Of a DNA stretch of 64,000 bases, positions 1 to 10,469 are shown in pieces (position 1 is the stretch's first letter; every line of letters begins with the position of its first letter). Under the pieces are notes generated by a model. The model made no database searches, was not told the DNA's origin, and saw only the letters and a program-made list of their open reading frames with translations. Both the position numbers and the translations under genes were made by a program. Source of the DNA: Komagataeibacter xylinus. GTDB taxonomy: Bacteria > Pseudomonadota > Alphaproteobacteria > Acetobacterales > Acetobacteraceae. The DNA is taken from the NCBI RefSeq assembly GCF_009834365.1, contig NZ_CP041348.1, positions 2,207,001 to 2,271,000 on the forward strand. The letters are read 5' to 3'.

Positions 1-1
1 C

Positions 2-1351
2 GGGCGGCTTGCGCGCAGCAACGACCAGCGCGAGATGTTCAATACCGTAGCCAGCCAGTTGCGTGACATTTCCAGCCAGTTCCAGATGGATACGCGCGGT
101 GCCGGGCTTCTGTTCCAGGCCATTCGCGCGGGCAATGACCCCAGCGTGCGCGAACAGGCCTCGCGCATAGACAGCCGCGAGCAGTCGATCGACCTGCTCG
201 TGGGCCGCGCCGCCTCGCTGCTCGACCATGGGGTGCAGGTGGCCGAAACCCAGGGTGCCGCATCGTATGACTACAGCCGCCGCTCGCTGGCCATTGGCAT
301 GGTGGTGGCCGTGGTGGTGGCGCTGATCGTGACCTTCTGGACGCGGCGCTCGATCATGGAGCCGATCTCGTCCATCATGCACGTGATGGAGCGGGTGGGG
401 CAGGGCGACCTTGCCACCCGCGCCAAGGTGGGCGGCATGGGCGAGGAACGCGATGAAGTTGCCCGCCTTGCAGCAGGGCTGAACCGCATGATCGACGGCC
501 TGCGCGAGATCGCCCGCCAGAGCGGCGAGGTGACGCAGAATCTCGATGCCGCCGTGGCCGAGATCCGCGCCTCCACCCAGCAGCAGGCCGCAAGCGTTGA
601 AGAGCAGTTTGCCGCCGTGCAGGAAACGGCGGCCACGGTGGACGAGATCACCCATTCCGGTGCCCAGATCAGTAAGCGCGCGCGTGAGGTGATTTCATCA
701 GCGGAGGTGATCGTGCACAGCTCGGCCAGCGGGCTTGAAGCGGTGGAGGAAACCGCGCGCGCCATGGCCCACACCCATGATGGCGCCGAGGCCGTGGCCT
801 CGAACATCGTGGCCCTGTCCGAGCGCACGGAGGCGATCAGCGAGATCATCGCCTCGGTCAATGACCTGTCGGAGCGTTCGCACCTGCTGGCACTCAATGC
901 CGCCATCGAGGCGGCGGCGGCAGGCGAGCATGGCCGCTCGTTCGCCGTGGTGGCCGCCGAGATGAAGATCCTCGCCGACCAGTCGCGCGATGCCACCCAG
1001 AACGTGCGCGCCATACTGGGTGACATCCAGCGCGGCATCAACACGTCGGTCATGCTGACGGAGGAGGCGGTCAAGCGCGTCTCGGCGGGCAAGGAGCGCA
1101 CCGATATCGCCTACCGCACCATCGAGCGCATGACCGGCGGCATCGAGGAAGGGGTGCATGCCTTCCAGCAGATCGTGGCCTCGACCAACCAGCAGCAGAT
1201 CGGCATCGAGCAGGTCATGACCGCGCTGCAGAGCATCCGCCAGGCCAGCCAGCAGACATCAGGCGGCACGCGCAACCTTGAGGTCTCGGCCAGCAACCTT
1301 GGCAAGCTGTCCAAGCAGCTGCTCACCATTTCCGCGCGTTACCGGACCTGA
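2..1351 (+). CDS. Methyl-accepting chemotaxis protein, 5' end cut off by the window
   Basis: Chemoreceptor that would control the CheA kinase encoded next to it. The frame is open from the first bases, so the N-terminus lies outside. Visible part: the end of a sensory region, one membrane segment at about residues 94-115 of the visible protein, a HAMP domain following it, and a long coiled-coil signalling domain. The tip carries the typical motif SHLLALNAAIEAA near nt 880-920, followed by GRSFAVVAAEMKILA. The C-terminus ends in ARYRT and has no NWETF-type CheR/CheB docking pentapeptide. The TGA stop lies 10 nt before the likely start of the CheA gene, so the two are co-transcribed. The ligand cannot be inferred. 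Confidence 0.93.
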   Translation, partial: GRLARSNDQREMFNTVASQLRDISSQFQMDTRGAGLLFQAIRAGNDPSVREQASRIDSREQSIDLLVGRAASLLDHGVQVAETQGAASYDYSRRSLAIGMVVAVVVALIVTFWTRRSIMEPISSIMHVMERVGQGDLATRAKVGGMGEERDEVARLAAGLNRMIDGLREIARQSGEVTQNLDAAVAEIRASTQQQAASVEEQFAAVQETAATVDEITHSGAQISKRAREVISSAEVIVHSSASGLEAVEETARAMAHTHDGAEAVASNIVALSERTEAISEIIASVNDLSERSHLLALNAAIEAAAAGEHGRSFAVVAAEMKILADQSRDATQNVRAILGDIQRGINTSVMLTEEAVKRVSAGKERTDIAYRTIERMTGGIEEGVHAFQQIVASTNQQQIGIEQVMTALQSIRQASQQTSGGTRNLEVSASNLGKLSKQLLTISARYRT

Positions 1352-1361
1352 CGGCCGGCCC

Positions 1362-3464
1362 GTGGATAACCTGAGGGATGAATTGCTGGCGGTGTTCGAT
1401 GCCGAATACCGCGACCATCTGCGCTCCATCCGCGCCATCGTGGCCGCCGGCTGCCCTGATGCGCAGGGCCTTGCGGAAATCTTCCGCCGCGTCCATTCGC
1501 TCAAGGGTGCGGCGCGCGCGGTTGAACTGCCGGTGGTCGAGGGCGTGGCCCATGCGCTGGAGAACCGCCTTTCCGCATTGCTCTCGGCCCGTGCGCTGCC
1601 CGATGGGGCCGATCTCGCCGCCATTACCGATACGCTTGACGAGATCGACCTGCTCATGACCGCAACGCCCCCGGATGCGCCCGCCGCACCCGATGAAGGG
1701 GCGGCGCAGGTGGAAAATCCGGCCTATGTGCAGGTGCCCGTGGCCCGGCTCGATGCGCTGGCCGCAGCCGTGCATGACCTCATGGCGGTCGCCGACCGGC
1801 ATGAGCGGCTATGGGCGCAGGTGATGGACCTGCTTGGCGATGCGCGGGCCGTCATGCACGCGCCCGAGCGCATGCGCGCCGACCCGGTGGCCGAGTTCGC
1901 GCGCATGACGCGCAGGCTGATGGGGGTGGGGCGCGAGCGCGAACTCATGGCGGGCCAGATCGACCGCGCCCTGCTGCGACTGGGCGAGGAAGTGCATGCC
2001 GTAACCCTCGTGCCCGCCGAGAGCGTGTTTGGCTCGCTCGCCGCTATGGCCCGGCGTATTGCGCGCGAGCATGGCGGCCCGGAGGCAGGCGTGGAAGTGC
2101 ACATGACCGGCATGGACGTGCAGACCGAACGCCGCGTGATGCAGGCGCTGCGCGACCCGGTCATTCACCTTGTGCGCAACGCCATCGTGCATGGGCATGA
2201 AACCCGCGCCGAGCGGCTGGCGGCAGGCAAGTCGGAAGATCTCAACATCACCATCGCCGTGACCATGACCGGGGTGCGCCTGCAGGTGGCGGTGAGCGAT
2301 GACGGGCGCGGTCCTGACCTGCGTGCCATCGCCGCCCGCGCGGCAGGGCAGGGGCTGGTCCATGCCGATGCCCCGCTTGATGCGCGGCAGTTGCTCGCGC
2401 GCGTGTTCGAGCCGGGTTTTTCCACCCGCGGCGAGGCCGACAGCCTGGCCGGGCGCGGGGTGGGGCTTTCCGTTGTGGCCGAAGCCGCGCGCGCACTCCA
2501 TGGCAGCGTGCGCATGGAGCAGCGCCAGCCCGCGGGCACCACCGTCATCCTGACCGTACCGGTCTCGCAGCGCCAGCGTACCGTGCTGCTGGTTGAAAAC
2601 GCGGGTCAGTCCCTCGGCCTGCCGGGTCGGGTGATCCGCCACCTGCTGCGCGTGCGGCGTGACGAGATCCGCCTGGTGGGCGGCATGCCCTTCGCCGTGG
2701 TGCCCCATCCGCCCGATAGCGCGGGCGTTACCCGCGAACGGCGCGAGGAGGAGCGGGTGCCGCTCGTGCCGCTGCGGGCCTTTGTGGGCGATGAAAACGC
2801 GCCGCTCCCGGTGCGCGATGGCGCGGTGAGCGTGGTGGTGATGGAGGTTGATGGCGTGCGTTGCGGCTTTGCCGTCGAGCGCATGCTCGATGTGCGCACG
2901 CTTCTGGTGTCGGACGCCACCGCCGTGGGGCTGGACAGCGAACTCGTGCCCGGCATTGCCTGGCCGCGCGAGGACCAGCCGGTATTCGTGCTCAGCCCCG
3001 ACCGGCTGTTTGCGCGCTGGCGCGAGCGCGGCAATGGCGGGGGGGCCCGTTTCAGCGATGTGGACAGCGCCGCCCCCGTGGTGGCCGTGCGTCACGCGCC
3101 GCTGGTGATGGTGGTTGATGACTCGATCACGACCCGGACATTGCAGAAAACGATCCTCCAGTCCCACGGTTATGACGTGTGCCTTGCGGTGGATGGGGAG
3201 GAGGCGCTTGGCATGCTCCAGCAATCCTCGCGGCATGTGGATGTGGTGGTGACGGATGTCGAAATGCCGCGCATGGATGGCCTGGCGCTGCTCGCGGCCA
3301 TGCAGGGGGATGCGCATCTGGCCCATATTCCCGTCGTGCTCATGACCTCGCGTGATGATGGCGAGGATATCCGTCGCGGCATGGAAGGTGGCGCACGGGC
3401 CTACCTGACCAAGCAGCGCTTCGATCAGGGCGAACTGATCGACACCATAAGGGGGCTTTTGTGA
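1362..3464 (+). CDS. Hybrid chemotaxis kinase CheA with fused C-terminal receiver (WspE/FrzE-like)
   Basis: Histidine kinase of a chemosensory complex. Start taken as GTG 1362, just after the MCP stop; an ATG at 1278 would overlap the MCP gene by 74 nt. Order of domains in the roughly 700-residue product: Hpt with phospho-acceptor His45 (FRRVHSLKGAAR), linker without an obvious P2 CheY-binding domain, HATPase with N box HLVRNAIVHG and G boxes SDDGRG and GRGVGLSV, a CheW-like coupling domain, then a receiver from about residue 580 with acceptor Asp in VVTDVEMPRMDG. A CheA with its own receiver is known from WspE and FrzE systems, where the receiver acts as phosphate sink or output. It overlaps cheB by 4 nt (GTGA). 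Confidence 0.92.
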   Translation: MDNLRDELLAVFDAEYRDHLRSIRAIVAAGCPDAQGLAEIFRRVHSLKGAARAVELPVVEGVAHALENRLSALLSARALPDGADLAAITDTLDEIDLLMTATPPDAPAAPDEGAAQVENPAYVQVPVARLDALAAAVHDLMAVADRHERLWAQVMDLLGDARAVMHAPERMRADPVAEFARMTRRLMGVGRERELMAGQIDRALLRLGEEVHAVTLVPAESVFGSLAAMARRIAREHGGPEAGVEVHMTGMDVQTERRVMQALRDPVIHLVRNAIVHGHETRAERLAAGKSEDLNITIAVTMTGVRLQVAVSDDGRGPDLRAIAARAAGQGLVHADAPLDARQLLARVFEPGFSTRGEADSLAGRGVGLSVVAEAARALHGSVRMEQRQPAGTTVILTVPVSQRQRTVLLVENAGQSLGLPGRVIRHLLRVRRDEIRLVGGMPFAVVPHPPDSAGVTRERREEERVPLVPLRAFVGDENAPLPVRDGAVSVVVMEVDGVRCGFAVERMLDVRTLLVSDATAVGLDSELVPGIAWPREDQPVFVLSPDRLFARWRERGNGGGARFSDVDSAAPVVAVRHAPLVMVVDDSITTRTLQKTILQSHGYDVCLAVDGEEALGMLQQSSRHVDVVVTDVEMPRMDGLALLAAMQGDAHLAHIPVVLMTSRDDGEDIRRGMEGGARAYLTKQRFDQGELIDTIRGLL

Positions 3465-4561
3465 AAGCAGCCATCCCCCAGCCCGCCCAGCCGCCAAGGC
3501 GCGTGCTGATTGTTGAGGATTCGGCGGTATTGCGCCACCTGCTCATGCGCGTGGTGGCCGATGACCCGCGCCTTGAACTGGCCGAGGCAGTGGAAACGGC
3601 GGAGGAGGCCCTGCGCCTCGTGCCGCGCCTGCGGCCGGATGTAATCTCGATGGATATCTGCCTGCCGGGCATGGATGGGCTTGAGGCCACGCGGCAGATC
3701 ATGGCGCATTTTCCCACCCCCATCGTTATCGTAAGCGATAGGCCGGGCGGGCAGGCTACGCATGTCTCGATGAACGCGCTGCGTTCGGGGGCGCTGTCGG
3801 TGATCGAGAAGCCGCAGGGTCTCACGGGCAGCGCGGGTGCTGCCGTGGCACAGGGCATTGCCACCCAGCTCTACATCATGAGCCAGGTGCCGGTCATCCG
3901 GCGCAGGCTCATGCAGGCGGAACCCTTTCGCCACAAGGGCATGTGGTCGCGCCCGCTTGCCATTCACCCCCGCATCCTGGCCATGGCCGCCTCTACTGGC
4001 GGGCCGACCGCCTTTGCCCGCGTGCTTGGCGACCTGCCGCCCGATTTCGCGCTGCCGGTCGTGCTGGTGCAGCATATGGGGCAGAGCTTCATGGAAGGCT
4101 TTGCCCAGTGGCTTGATCAGCAGGTGGCGCTGCCGGTCAGGCTGGCGCAGCATGGCATGCTGCTTGAACGCGGGCAGGTGCTCGTGGCGCCGGGTAACCG
4201 GCACATGACGGTTGGCCCGCGCGGCGAGGTGCTGCTGCATGATGCGCCGCCCGTGCAGGGGCAGCGGCCCTCGGCTGACGTGCTGTTTTCCTCCGTGGCA
4301 AGGGTTTTTGGCGCTGACGGGCTTGGCGTGCTGCTGACCGGCATGGGCGAGGATGGCGTGGAGGGGCTTGGCCGCATCCGCGCGCGTGGCGGCTACACGG
4401 TGGTGGAGGACCGCAGCACCGCCGTCATTCACGGCATGCCCGGCGCGGCCGAGCGCGCGGGGGCTGCTTGCATCAGCCTGCCGGTGCATGAAATCGCCCC
4501 CCATATCCTCCGGGCCATGGCGGGCGGCCCGGTTCCCTCCCAAGACCCTCTGGCTGGATAA
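3461..4561 (+). CDS. cheB: Chemotaxis protein-glutamate methylesterase CheB
   Basis: Removes methyl groups (and deamidates Gln) from the receptor, giving adaptation. The 366-residue product has an N-terminal receiver with acceptor Asp65 (ISMDICLPGMDG) and a C-terminal methylesterase domain with the full catalytic triad: Ser178 in AASTGGP, His205 in LVQHMG and Asp298 in GMGEDG. Its GTG start overlaps the CheA stop, indicating translational coupling. The matching methyltransferase CheR and a CheW are not in the window and would be expected upstream of position 1. In Wsp-type clusters the order CheA-receiver then CheB is the same. Confidence 0.95.
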   Translation: MKAAIPQPAQPPRRVLIVEDSAVLRHLLMRVVADDPRLELAEAVETAEEALRLVPRLRPDVISMDICLPGMDGLEATRQIMAHFPTPIVIVSDRPGGQATHVSMNALRSGALSVIEKPQGLTGSAGAAVAQGIATQLYIMSQVPVIRRRLMQAEPFRHKGMWSRPLAIHPRILAMAASTGGPTAFARVLGDLPPDFALPVVLVQHMGQSFMEGFAQWLDQQVALPVRLAQHGMLLERGQVLVAPGNRHMTVGPRGEVLLHDAPPVQGQRPSADVLFSSVARVFGADGLGVLLTGMGEDGVEGLGRIRARGGYTVVEDRSTAVIHGMPGAAERAGAACISLPVHEIAPHILRAMAGGPVPSQDPLAG

Positions 4562-4570
4562 GACAACCCC

Positions 4571-6445
4571 ATGGTGCTGACCGACCGCGAAGACATTCCC
4601 GATACCCTGCTGCTGGTGGAGGATTCGGACACGCAGGCCCTGCGCATCCGCCGCATGCTGGAAAGCCACGGCTTTCACGTCCATCGCGTAGCCAGCGGGG
4701 AGGAGGCGCTCGATACGCTCGATGTGCGTCTGCCGGGACTGGTGATTGCCGATTATCACCTGCCGGGCATGAATGGCGGCCAGCTCGCCCGCCAACTGCG
4801 CATGAACGCGGTCACGCGCACCATACCGGTGCTGATCCTGACCGAGGGGATCGAGCCGGGGCTGGAGCGCGAAGGGCTGGAAAGCGGGGCGGATGCGTAT
4901 ATCCCCAAATCCTCCGACCCAGCGCTGATCGTCTTTCGCATCCGCGCGCTTTTGCGCGAGCACGCGGCGCATGCGCCCTCGCTTGTGCCGCAGCGCGTGT
5001 TCCGCCGCGCGCGCATCATGGTCATTGCCCCCGAGCCCGAACACCGGCGCGCCGTGCCCGAACTGCTCGACCAGCTCCGGCGCGACGGGCATATCGTTAC
5101 CCTGTGGCATGACCCATCCCGCCTCGTGCCCGCCCTTCTGCACGACCCCGAGCACATGCCTGACTGCGTGGTGATCGACCTCGCGTGCCGCGAGTTTGAC
5201 GGGCTGGAAGTGTGCCGCAAGCTTGATGAATGGCGGCAGGAGGACCTGCTCTCGGGCAACGTGCCGCCGCGCATACTCGGCGTGGATGGCGCGCCCCGGC
5301 CCGATGCGAAGGAGTTCTCGGCCCGCGTGTTCGAGGCGGGGATTGATGATCTCGTCTCGCGCGATGTAGGGCCTGCGGCGCTGGCGCTGCGCATTCGCGT
5401 GCTGGTGCGGCGCAAGCTTTTGCAGGATGACGTGCGCCGCATCGAGGTGGAGCGGCAGGCGCGCGAGATCGCGGTCAAGAGCGCGCGCGCGGAGGCGGCG
5501 GCCATTGCATCCAAGGCCTCGCTGGCCGAAGCGCTGGAGCAGGCCAACCGCGAACTGGCCGATGCCAACCGCAAGCTGATCGAAACCCAGGGCAAGCTGG
5601 TGCAGACCGCCAAAATGGCTTCCTTGGGTGAACTCGTGGCGGGCATCGCGCACGAGATCAACAACCCGCTGGCCTTCATCCTGGCGCACAAGGACACGGT
5701 GGCGCGTGGGCTGGACCGGCTCGCAGCGATGGAAGACACCACGACTGACGCCGATCACGACCAGCGCGGCGTCATTCTGGCAAAGTGCCGCGACCGGGTG
5801 GGGTCGATGAACATGGGGCTGCGGCGCATCCAGAACCTTGTGCTCAATCTGCGCAAATTCTCGCGGCTTGATGAAGGGCTGTTCCAGATCATCGACGTGC
5901 CCGAGGCGCTGGAAACGGTCATGGCGCTGCTGACCCAGAAGCTGGGCAGCGGCATTGCGGTCAAGAGGCAGTATGAGGCGCCTGACCGGCTGTACTGCCA
6001 GGCGGCGCTGCTCAATCAGGTCATCATGAATATTATCAGCAATGCGGCGGATGCAATCCTTGCCGCCCAGCATGATGATATGTCTGGTCAGGGCGGCATG
6101 GCGGTGGGCGAGATCGGGATCCACACCTACCTCGCCCATAATGACAGCGGGCCTGACAGTTACGTCTTTGTCATTACCGATAGCGGCCCCGGCATAGCAC
6201 CCGATGTGCAGGAGCGCATTTTCGAGCCGTTCTTCACCACCAAGCCCGTGGGGGCGGGCACGGGGCTGGGGCTGGCCATCGCCTACAGCGTGGTGCAGGC
6301 GCATCAGGGCAGCCTGTCGGTGGGGCGGGCGCCGGAGGGTGGGGCGCGCTTCACCATTTCCATACCGTGGCATCCGGAGCAGGGGAGTGAAAGCCTGCCA
6401 CCAGCCGCCACATCATCCGCGCACAGGGAGAAAACAGGCTCATGA
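4571..6445 (+). CDS. Histidine kinase with two N-terminal receiver domains (CheS-like)
   Basis: Soluble 624-residue kinase with no membrane segment. Order: receiver 1 (residues about 13-130, acceptor Asp61 in [11 protein letters not shown]), receiver 2 (about 150-285, acceptor-like Asp in [12 protein letters not shown] but without the usual acidic pair at its N-terminus), a charged Ala-rich coiled coil (about 290-345), HisKA with His361 in GIAHEINNP, and a HATPase ending in [11 protein letters not shown]. It starts 9 nt after cheB. A kinase whose receivers come first can be switched by phosphate from CheA. From memory this resembles CheS3 of the Rhodospirillum centenum Che3 (cyst) pathway; that parallel is inference. 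Confidence 0.9.
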   Translation: MVLTDREDIPDTLLLVEDSDTQALRIRRMLESHGFHVHRVASGEEALDTLDVRLPGLVIADYHLPGMNGGQLARQLRMNAVTRTIPVLILTEGIEPGLEREGLESGADAYIPKSSDPALIVFRIRALLREHAAHAPSLVPQRVFRRARIMVIAPEPEHRRAVPELLDQLRRDGHIVTLWHDPSRLVPALLHDPEHMPDCVVIDLACREFDGLEVCRKLDEWRQEDLLSGNVPPRILGVDGAPRPDAKEFSARVFEAGIDDLVSRDVGPAALALRIRVLVRRKLLQDDVRRIEVERQAREIAVKSARAEAAAIASKASLAEALEQANRELADANRKLIETQGKLVQTAKMASLGELVAGIAHEINNPLAFILAHKDTVARGLDRLAAMEDTTTDADHDQRGVILAKCRDRVGSMNMGLRRIQNLVLNLRKFSRLDEGLFQIIDVPEALETVMALLTQKLGSGIAVKRQYEAPDRLYCQAALLNQVIMNIISNAADAILAAQHDDMSGQGGMAVGEIGIHTYLAHNDSGPDSYVFVITDSGPGIAPDVQERIFEPFFTTKPVGAGTGLGLAIAYSVVQAHQGSLSVGRAPEGGARFTISIPWHPEQGSESLPPAATSSAHREKTGS

Positions 6446-8403
6446 AAACAGATCCCGCCGCGCAGGTGCGCCCCGTTGTACTGCTGGTGGATGACGAGGC
6501 GGAAATTCTCGTTGCCCTGACCGACCTGCTGGAAGACACGTTTACCGTCCTGTCCACCACCTCGCCCACCGAGGCGCTGGAGATCCTCTCCACCCGCAAC
6601 GACGTGGACGTGATCGTGTCCGACCAGCGCATGCCCGAGATGGGCGGCGACGTGATGCTGGCCCGCGCCCGCGCCCATAGCGATGCGCAGGCCATACTGC
6701 TTACCGGCTATGCCGATATCGGCGCGGTGGCTGCGGCGCTGAACCAGGGGCGCATCTCGTTCTATTCCCACAAGCCATGGGACCCCGACGCCCTGCGCGC
6801 CATGATCGTGCAGGCGGCGGATTACCACCGCCTCGAGCGCGAGCTGCGCACCGAGCGCATGCTGCTGCACGGGCTGCTCGACAACCTGCGCTCGGGCCTT
6901 GGCTTCAAGGATGCGCAGGGGCGCTTCATCCGCATCAACCAGCAGGCGGCCGATTTCTATGGCCGCGACATCAATGCCTGCCTTGGCCACACGGAGGAGG
7001 AACTGTGCGATGCCGACCTCCTGCCCATCATCCGCGCGGCCAGCGCGCGACTGCGCGCGGAGGGGCGGGATGAGGAAACGCTGGAACTGCCCGCCCATAT
7101 CCAGGGGGCGGCGCAGGGGCGGTGGCGCGAGATCACGCGCGTGGTGCTTGGCGCGTTGGGCGATGGCTCGGCCAGCTCGGTCGTGATCAACCGCGACATC
7201 ACCCGCCAGCAGGAAATGGCGGCCCGCCTGCGCCAGGCGGAAAAGATGCAGGCGCTCGGCACGCTGGCAGGCGGCATTGCGCATGACTTCAACAACCTGC
7301 TCACCGCCGTTCTCGGCTCGCTCGAACTCGTGCGCGACATGGGACCGGAGGAAGGGCCGATGGCCCGCCTGCTTGATAACGCCGCCGCCGCCGCCCAGCG
7401 TGGTGCGTCGCTCACGCGCAGGCTGCTCAATTTCAGTCGCCCGCGCGACCTGAGCCTCGAGCCGGTGGATGTCAACGCCCTGCTACACGGCATGAAGGAC
7501 CTTCTGGCCCAGACCGTGGTGTCGCGTCAGGGCAAGGGAGCCAACGGGCATCCCTGTTCCATCGTGGTCGATACTGCTGCCTCCGACGGGGTGCTGCCGC
7601 CAGTGTGCACCGATGCGGGCCAGCTTGAACTCGCCGTGCTCAACCTGTGCATCAACGCGGTCGATGCCATGCCCGGTGGCGGCATGATCGTGGTTTCCAC
7701 GGCGCTCAAGCAGGTGAAGGAGATCGTGGCGGGCACCAACCTCGTGCCGGGCAATTACGTGATGGTTTCGGTCACCGATCAGGGGGTGGGCATGTCGCCC
7801 GATACGCTGGCGCGGGTGTTCGAGCCGTTCTTCACCACCAAGGATGTGGGGCGCGGCACGGGGCTGGGTCTGTCGATGATCTATGGGTTCATCCGCCATG
7901 TGGGCGGCGAGGTGCAGGTGCGCAGCCAGCCCGGCGAGGGCACGCGCGTGGATCTGTGCCTGCCGGTGCAGGGCGGGATCAGGGCGCAGGGCCAGATCCC
8001 GCCCGCGGCCAGCCCCCGGCAGGGCAACGAAAGCAGCCGCGCACTGCATGTGATGGTGGTGGATGACGAACCGGGCGTGCGCGCGGTTACAGTGGGTTTT
8101 CTGCGCGCGCGGGGGCATGAGGTGCTTGAATATTCCTCCGGCACGGCGGCGGTAAACGCCATGGAGGAAGGGCTCGGCCCGATTGACCTCGTGATCATGG
8201 ATGTGATGATGCCCGGCATGGGCGGGCTCGAGACGGTGCACCACCTCCAGGCCCTGCGCCCCGGGCTGCGCGTGCTGTACCTGACCGGCTATGCCAGCGC
8301 GGGCGCCCTGCCTGCGGGCAGCGCCAATGTCATGCACAAGCCGTTCACGCAGGCGGATCTTGCCGCCCATATCGACCGGATCATGCAGCGCCCGGCTGAC
8401 TGA
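6442..8403 (+). CDS. Hybrid sensor kinase, receiver-PAS-kinase-receiver
   Basis: Cytoplasmic 653-residue hybrid kinase. Order: N-terminal receiver with Asp61 ([12 protein letters not shown]), helical linker, PAS domain at about residues 135-260 ([20 protein letters not shown]), HisKA with His281 in [14 protein letters not shown], HATPase with [11 protein letters not shown], and C-terminal receiver with acceptor near Asp587 ([12 protein letters not shown]). The ATG overlaps the previous stop (ATGA), so it belongs to the same operon and probably the same pathway. No DNA-binding or GGDEF output is fused, so a further Hpt or response regulator must exist elsewhere or upstream. The final gene of the cluster; the next gene has its own SD. 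Confidence 0.9.
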   Translation: MKTDPAAQVRPVVLLVDDEAEILVALTDLLEDTFTVLSTTSPTEALEILSTRNDVDVIVSDQRMPEMGGDVMLARARAHSDAQAILLTGYADIGAVAAALNQGRISFYSHKPWDPDALRAMIVQAADYHRLERELRTERMLLHGLLDNLRSGLGFKDAQGRFIRINQQAADFYGRDINACLGHTEEELCDADLLPIIRAASARLRAEGRDEETLELPAHIQGAAQGRWREITRVVLGALGDGSASSVVINRDITRQQEMAARLRQAEKMQALGTLAGGIAHDFNNLLTAVLGSLELVRDMGPEEGPMARLLDNAAAAAQRGASLTRRLLNFSRPRDLSLEPVDVNALLHGMKDLLAQTVVSRQGKGANGHPCSIVVDTAASDGVLPPVCTDAGQLELAVLNLCINAVDAMPGGGMIVVSTALKQVKEIVAGTNLVPGNYVMVSVTDQGVGMSPDTLARVFEPFFTTKDVGRGTGLGLSMIYGFIRHVGGEVQVRSQPGEGTRVDLCLPVQGGIRAQGQIPPAASPRQGNESSRALHVMVVDDEPGVRAVTVGFLRARGHEVLEYSSGTAAVNAMEEGLGPIDLVIMDVMMPGMGGLETVHHLQALRPGLRVLYLTGYASAGALPAGSANVMHKPFTQADLAAHIDRIMQRPAD

Positions 8404-8474
8404 AATGCGGCGCGCGCCCGGCGGCGGGCGTGTTGCCCCTTGTTCTGGCGCAGGAAGGTTTTATCTGTAGGATC

Positions 8475-9068
8475 ATGCAAGATCATCATTCCTCATCCCA
8501 TGACCCGGTCGGGTGGCATGGTACGACCATTCTATGTGTGCGCCGCGGTGGCCGTGTTGCCATGGCGGGCGACGGGCAGGTGACGCTGGGGGCCACCGTG
8601 ATCAAGGGCAATGCCCGCAAGGTGCGCCGCATCGGGCCGACGGGGCAGATTCTGGCAGGCTTCGCGGGAGCGACGGCAGATGCCTTCACTCTGCTGGAGC
8701 GGCTGGAAAACAAGCTCGAGCGCTACCCCAACCAGCTTGAGCGCGCCTGCGTGGAACTGGCCAAGGACTGGCGCACCGACCGCTACCTGCGCCGGCTGGA
8801 AGCCATGATGGCCGTGGCCGATGCCGAGCGCTCCTTCACGCTTACGGGCAATGGCGATGTGCTCGAACCCGAGGATGGCATCATCGCCATTGGCTCGGGT
8901 GGCAATTACGCGCTCTCGGCCGCGCGCGCCCTGCTGGGCATTGACGGGCTGGGTGCAGAGGAAATTGCCCGCCGGTCGATGAAGATTGCCGGTGATATCT
9001 GTGTCTATACCAACCATTCCGTCATTGTGGAGACACTGGGCGCGGATGCGCATGAAGGGGCAGCCTGA
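8475..9068 (+). CDS. hslV: HslV, peptidase subunit of the HslUV (ClpQY) protease
   Basis: Threonine protease that forms the proteolytic double ring of the ATP-dependent HslUV complex in the cytosol. The conserved mature N-terminus [10 protein letters not shown] gives the catalytic Thr17 after cleavage of a short propeptide, longer than the usual one or two residues. [10 protein letters not shown] and [17 protein letters not shown] are family hallmarks. Start ATG 8475 was chosen because a TAGGA SD precedes it; an in-frame start at 8430 would add 15 residues. The stop overlaps the hslU start (TGATG), so the two subunits are coupled. Confidence 0.96.
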   Translation: MQDHHSSSHDPVGWHGTTILCVRRGGRVAMAGDGQVTLGATVIKGNARKVRRIGPTGQILAGFAGATADAFTLLERLENKLERYPNQLERACVELAKDWRTDRYLRRLEAMMAVADAERSFTLTGNGDVLEPEDGIIAIGSGGNYALSAARALLGIDGLGAEEIARRSMKIAGDICVYTNHSVIVETLGADAHEGAA

Positions 9069-10381
9069 TGGAAATACCCAATCATACTCCGCGTGAGATT
9101 GTCTCCGAACTTGACCGCTTCATCATCGGGCAGGGCGATGCCAAGCGTGCCGTGGCCATTGCGCTGCGTAACCGCTGGCGCCGCGCGCAACTGCCTGATG
9201 CCCTGCGCGAGGAGGTGGTGCCCAAGAACATCCTGATGATCGGGCCGACCGGCTGCGGCAAGACCGAGATCGCCCGTCGCCTCGCCAAACTGGCGCAGGC
9301 GCCGTTCCTCAAGGTCGAGGCCACCAAATTCACCGAAGTGGGTTATGTGGGCCGCGATGTGGAGAGCATCATCCGTGACCTGATCGAGGTCTCGATCAAC
9401 ATGCTGCGCGACCTGCGGCGCAGGGATGTCGAGGCCAATGCCGGGGAAGCCGCCGAAAAGCTCCTGCTTGATGCGCTGGTGGGCGAGGGCGCATCAGCCG
9501 AAACGCGCAACAAGTTCCGCCGCATGCTGCGCGCGGGCGAGCTTGAGCACAAGGAAGTCGAGATATCGATTGCCGAGGGCGGCAGCCCGACCCAGTCCGA
9601 CATGCCGAACATGACGCCGGGCACCGTCATCAACTTCTCGGACATGATGAAGGGCTTCATGAACCGCGTGCCGCAGCAAAAGCGCATGACGGTCGCCGCC
9701 GCCCGTGCGGCCCTGATCCGGCAGGAAGCGGACCGGATGCTCGATACCGAGGCCCTGACGCGTGAGGCCGTGGCCCATGCGCAGGACCACGGCATCGTCT
9801 TTCTCGACGAGATCGACAAGGTCTGCGCCCGTGCATCCGAAGGGGGTGCGCGGGGCGGCGATGTCTCGCGTGAAGGTGTGCAGCGCGACCTGCTGCCGCT
9901 GATCGAGGGCACCACCGTCTCGACCAAATACGGCCCGGTGCGCACGGATCATATCCTGTTCATCGCATCCGGCGCGTTCCATATTGCCAAGCCGTCCGAC
10001 CTGCTGCCCGAACTGCAGGGGCGGCTGCCCATCAGGGTGGAACTCGCATCGCTCACGCGCGAGGATCTGCGCCGCATCCTGACCGAGCCGGAGCATTCGC
10101 TGCTCAAGCAGTATGTCGCCCTGCTGGGCACGGAGGATGTAACCCTGTCGTTCAGCGATGGCGCAATTGACGCGCTGGCGGAACTGGCGGCGGATATTAA
10201 CGAGCGGGTGGAGAATATCGGCGCGCGGCGTCTGGCAACCGTGCTTGAGCGCCTTTTGGAGGATGTGTCGTTTACCGCGGCCGACCGCAAGGGCGAGACT
10301 GTGGTGATCGAGGCTGCCGACGTGCAGGCCAAGGTGGCCCCACTGGCCCGCAAGGGTGATCTGAGCCGCTTTATCCTGTAG
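9068..10381 (+). CDS. hslU: HslU, ATPase subunit of the HslUV protease
   Basis: AAA+ unfoldase that feeds substrates into HslV. The 437-residue length is standard. Walker A is GPTGCGKT at residues 59-66, Walker B is VFLDEID near residue 245, and the sensor/arginine region ends in [11 protein letters not shown]. The I domain lies between the two Walker motifs. The C-terminus GDLSRFIL is the tail that inserts into HslV to activate it. It overlaps hslV by one base and is followed by a hairpin with a short T run at 10402. Confidence 0.97.
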   Translation: MEIPNHTPREIVSELDRFIIGQGDAKRAVAIALRNRWRRAQLPDALREEVVPKNILMIGPTGCGKTEIARRLAKLAQAPFLKVEATKFTEVGYVGRDVESIIRDLIEVSINMLRDLRRRDVEANAGEAAEKLLLDALVGEGASAETRNKFRRMLRAGELEHKEVEISIAEGGSPTQSDMPNMTPGTVINFSDMMKGFMNRVPQQKRMTVAAARAALIRQEADRMLDTEALTREAVAHAQDHGIVFLDEIDKVCARASEGGARGGDVSREGVQRDLLPLIEGTTVSTKYGPVRTDHILFIASGAFHIAKPSDLLPELQGRLPIRVELASLTREDLRRILTEPEHSLLKQYVALLGTEDVTLSFSDGAIDALAELAADINERVENIGARRLATVLERLLEDVSFTAADRKGETVVIEAADVQAKVAPLARKGDLSRFIL

Positions 10382-10401
10382 GGCATGACCCGACCCGCAG
10401 G

Positions 10402-10427
10402 GGCCGTGCCGCAGGGCGCGGCCTTTT
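10402..10427 (+). terminator. Probable rho-independent terminator after hslU
   Basis: An 8-bp stem (GGCCGTGC paired with GCGCGGCC, one G-T pair) with a short loop, followed by TTTT, 21 nt after the hslU stop. The T run is short, so termination may be partial. Confidence 0.5.
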
Positions 10428-10469
10428 GCATTCTGACCGATTTGATGGCCACCGCCGCTGGAAAGATTG

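Noticed and set aside
3425..6373. Very long open frame on the minus strand (about 980 codons)
   Set aside because: It lies opposite cheB and the CheS-like kinase, whose motifs are unmistakable; high GC keeps the antisense frame open. Its translation is His/Arg/Gln-rich and lacks any domain.
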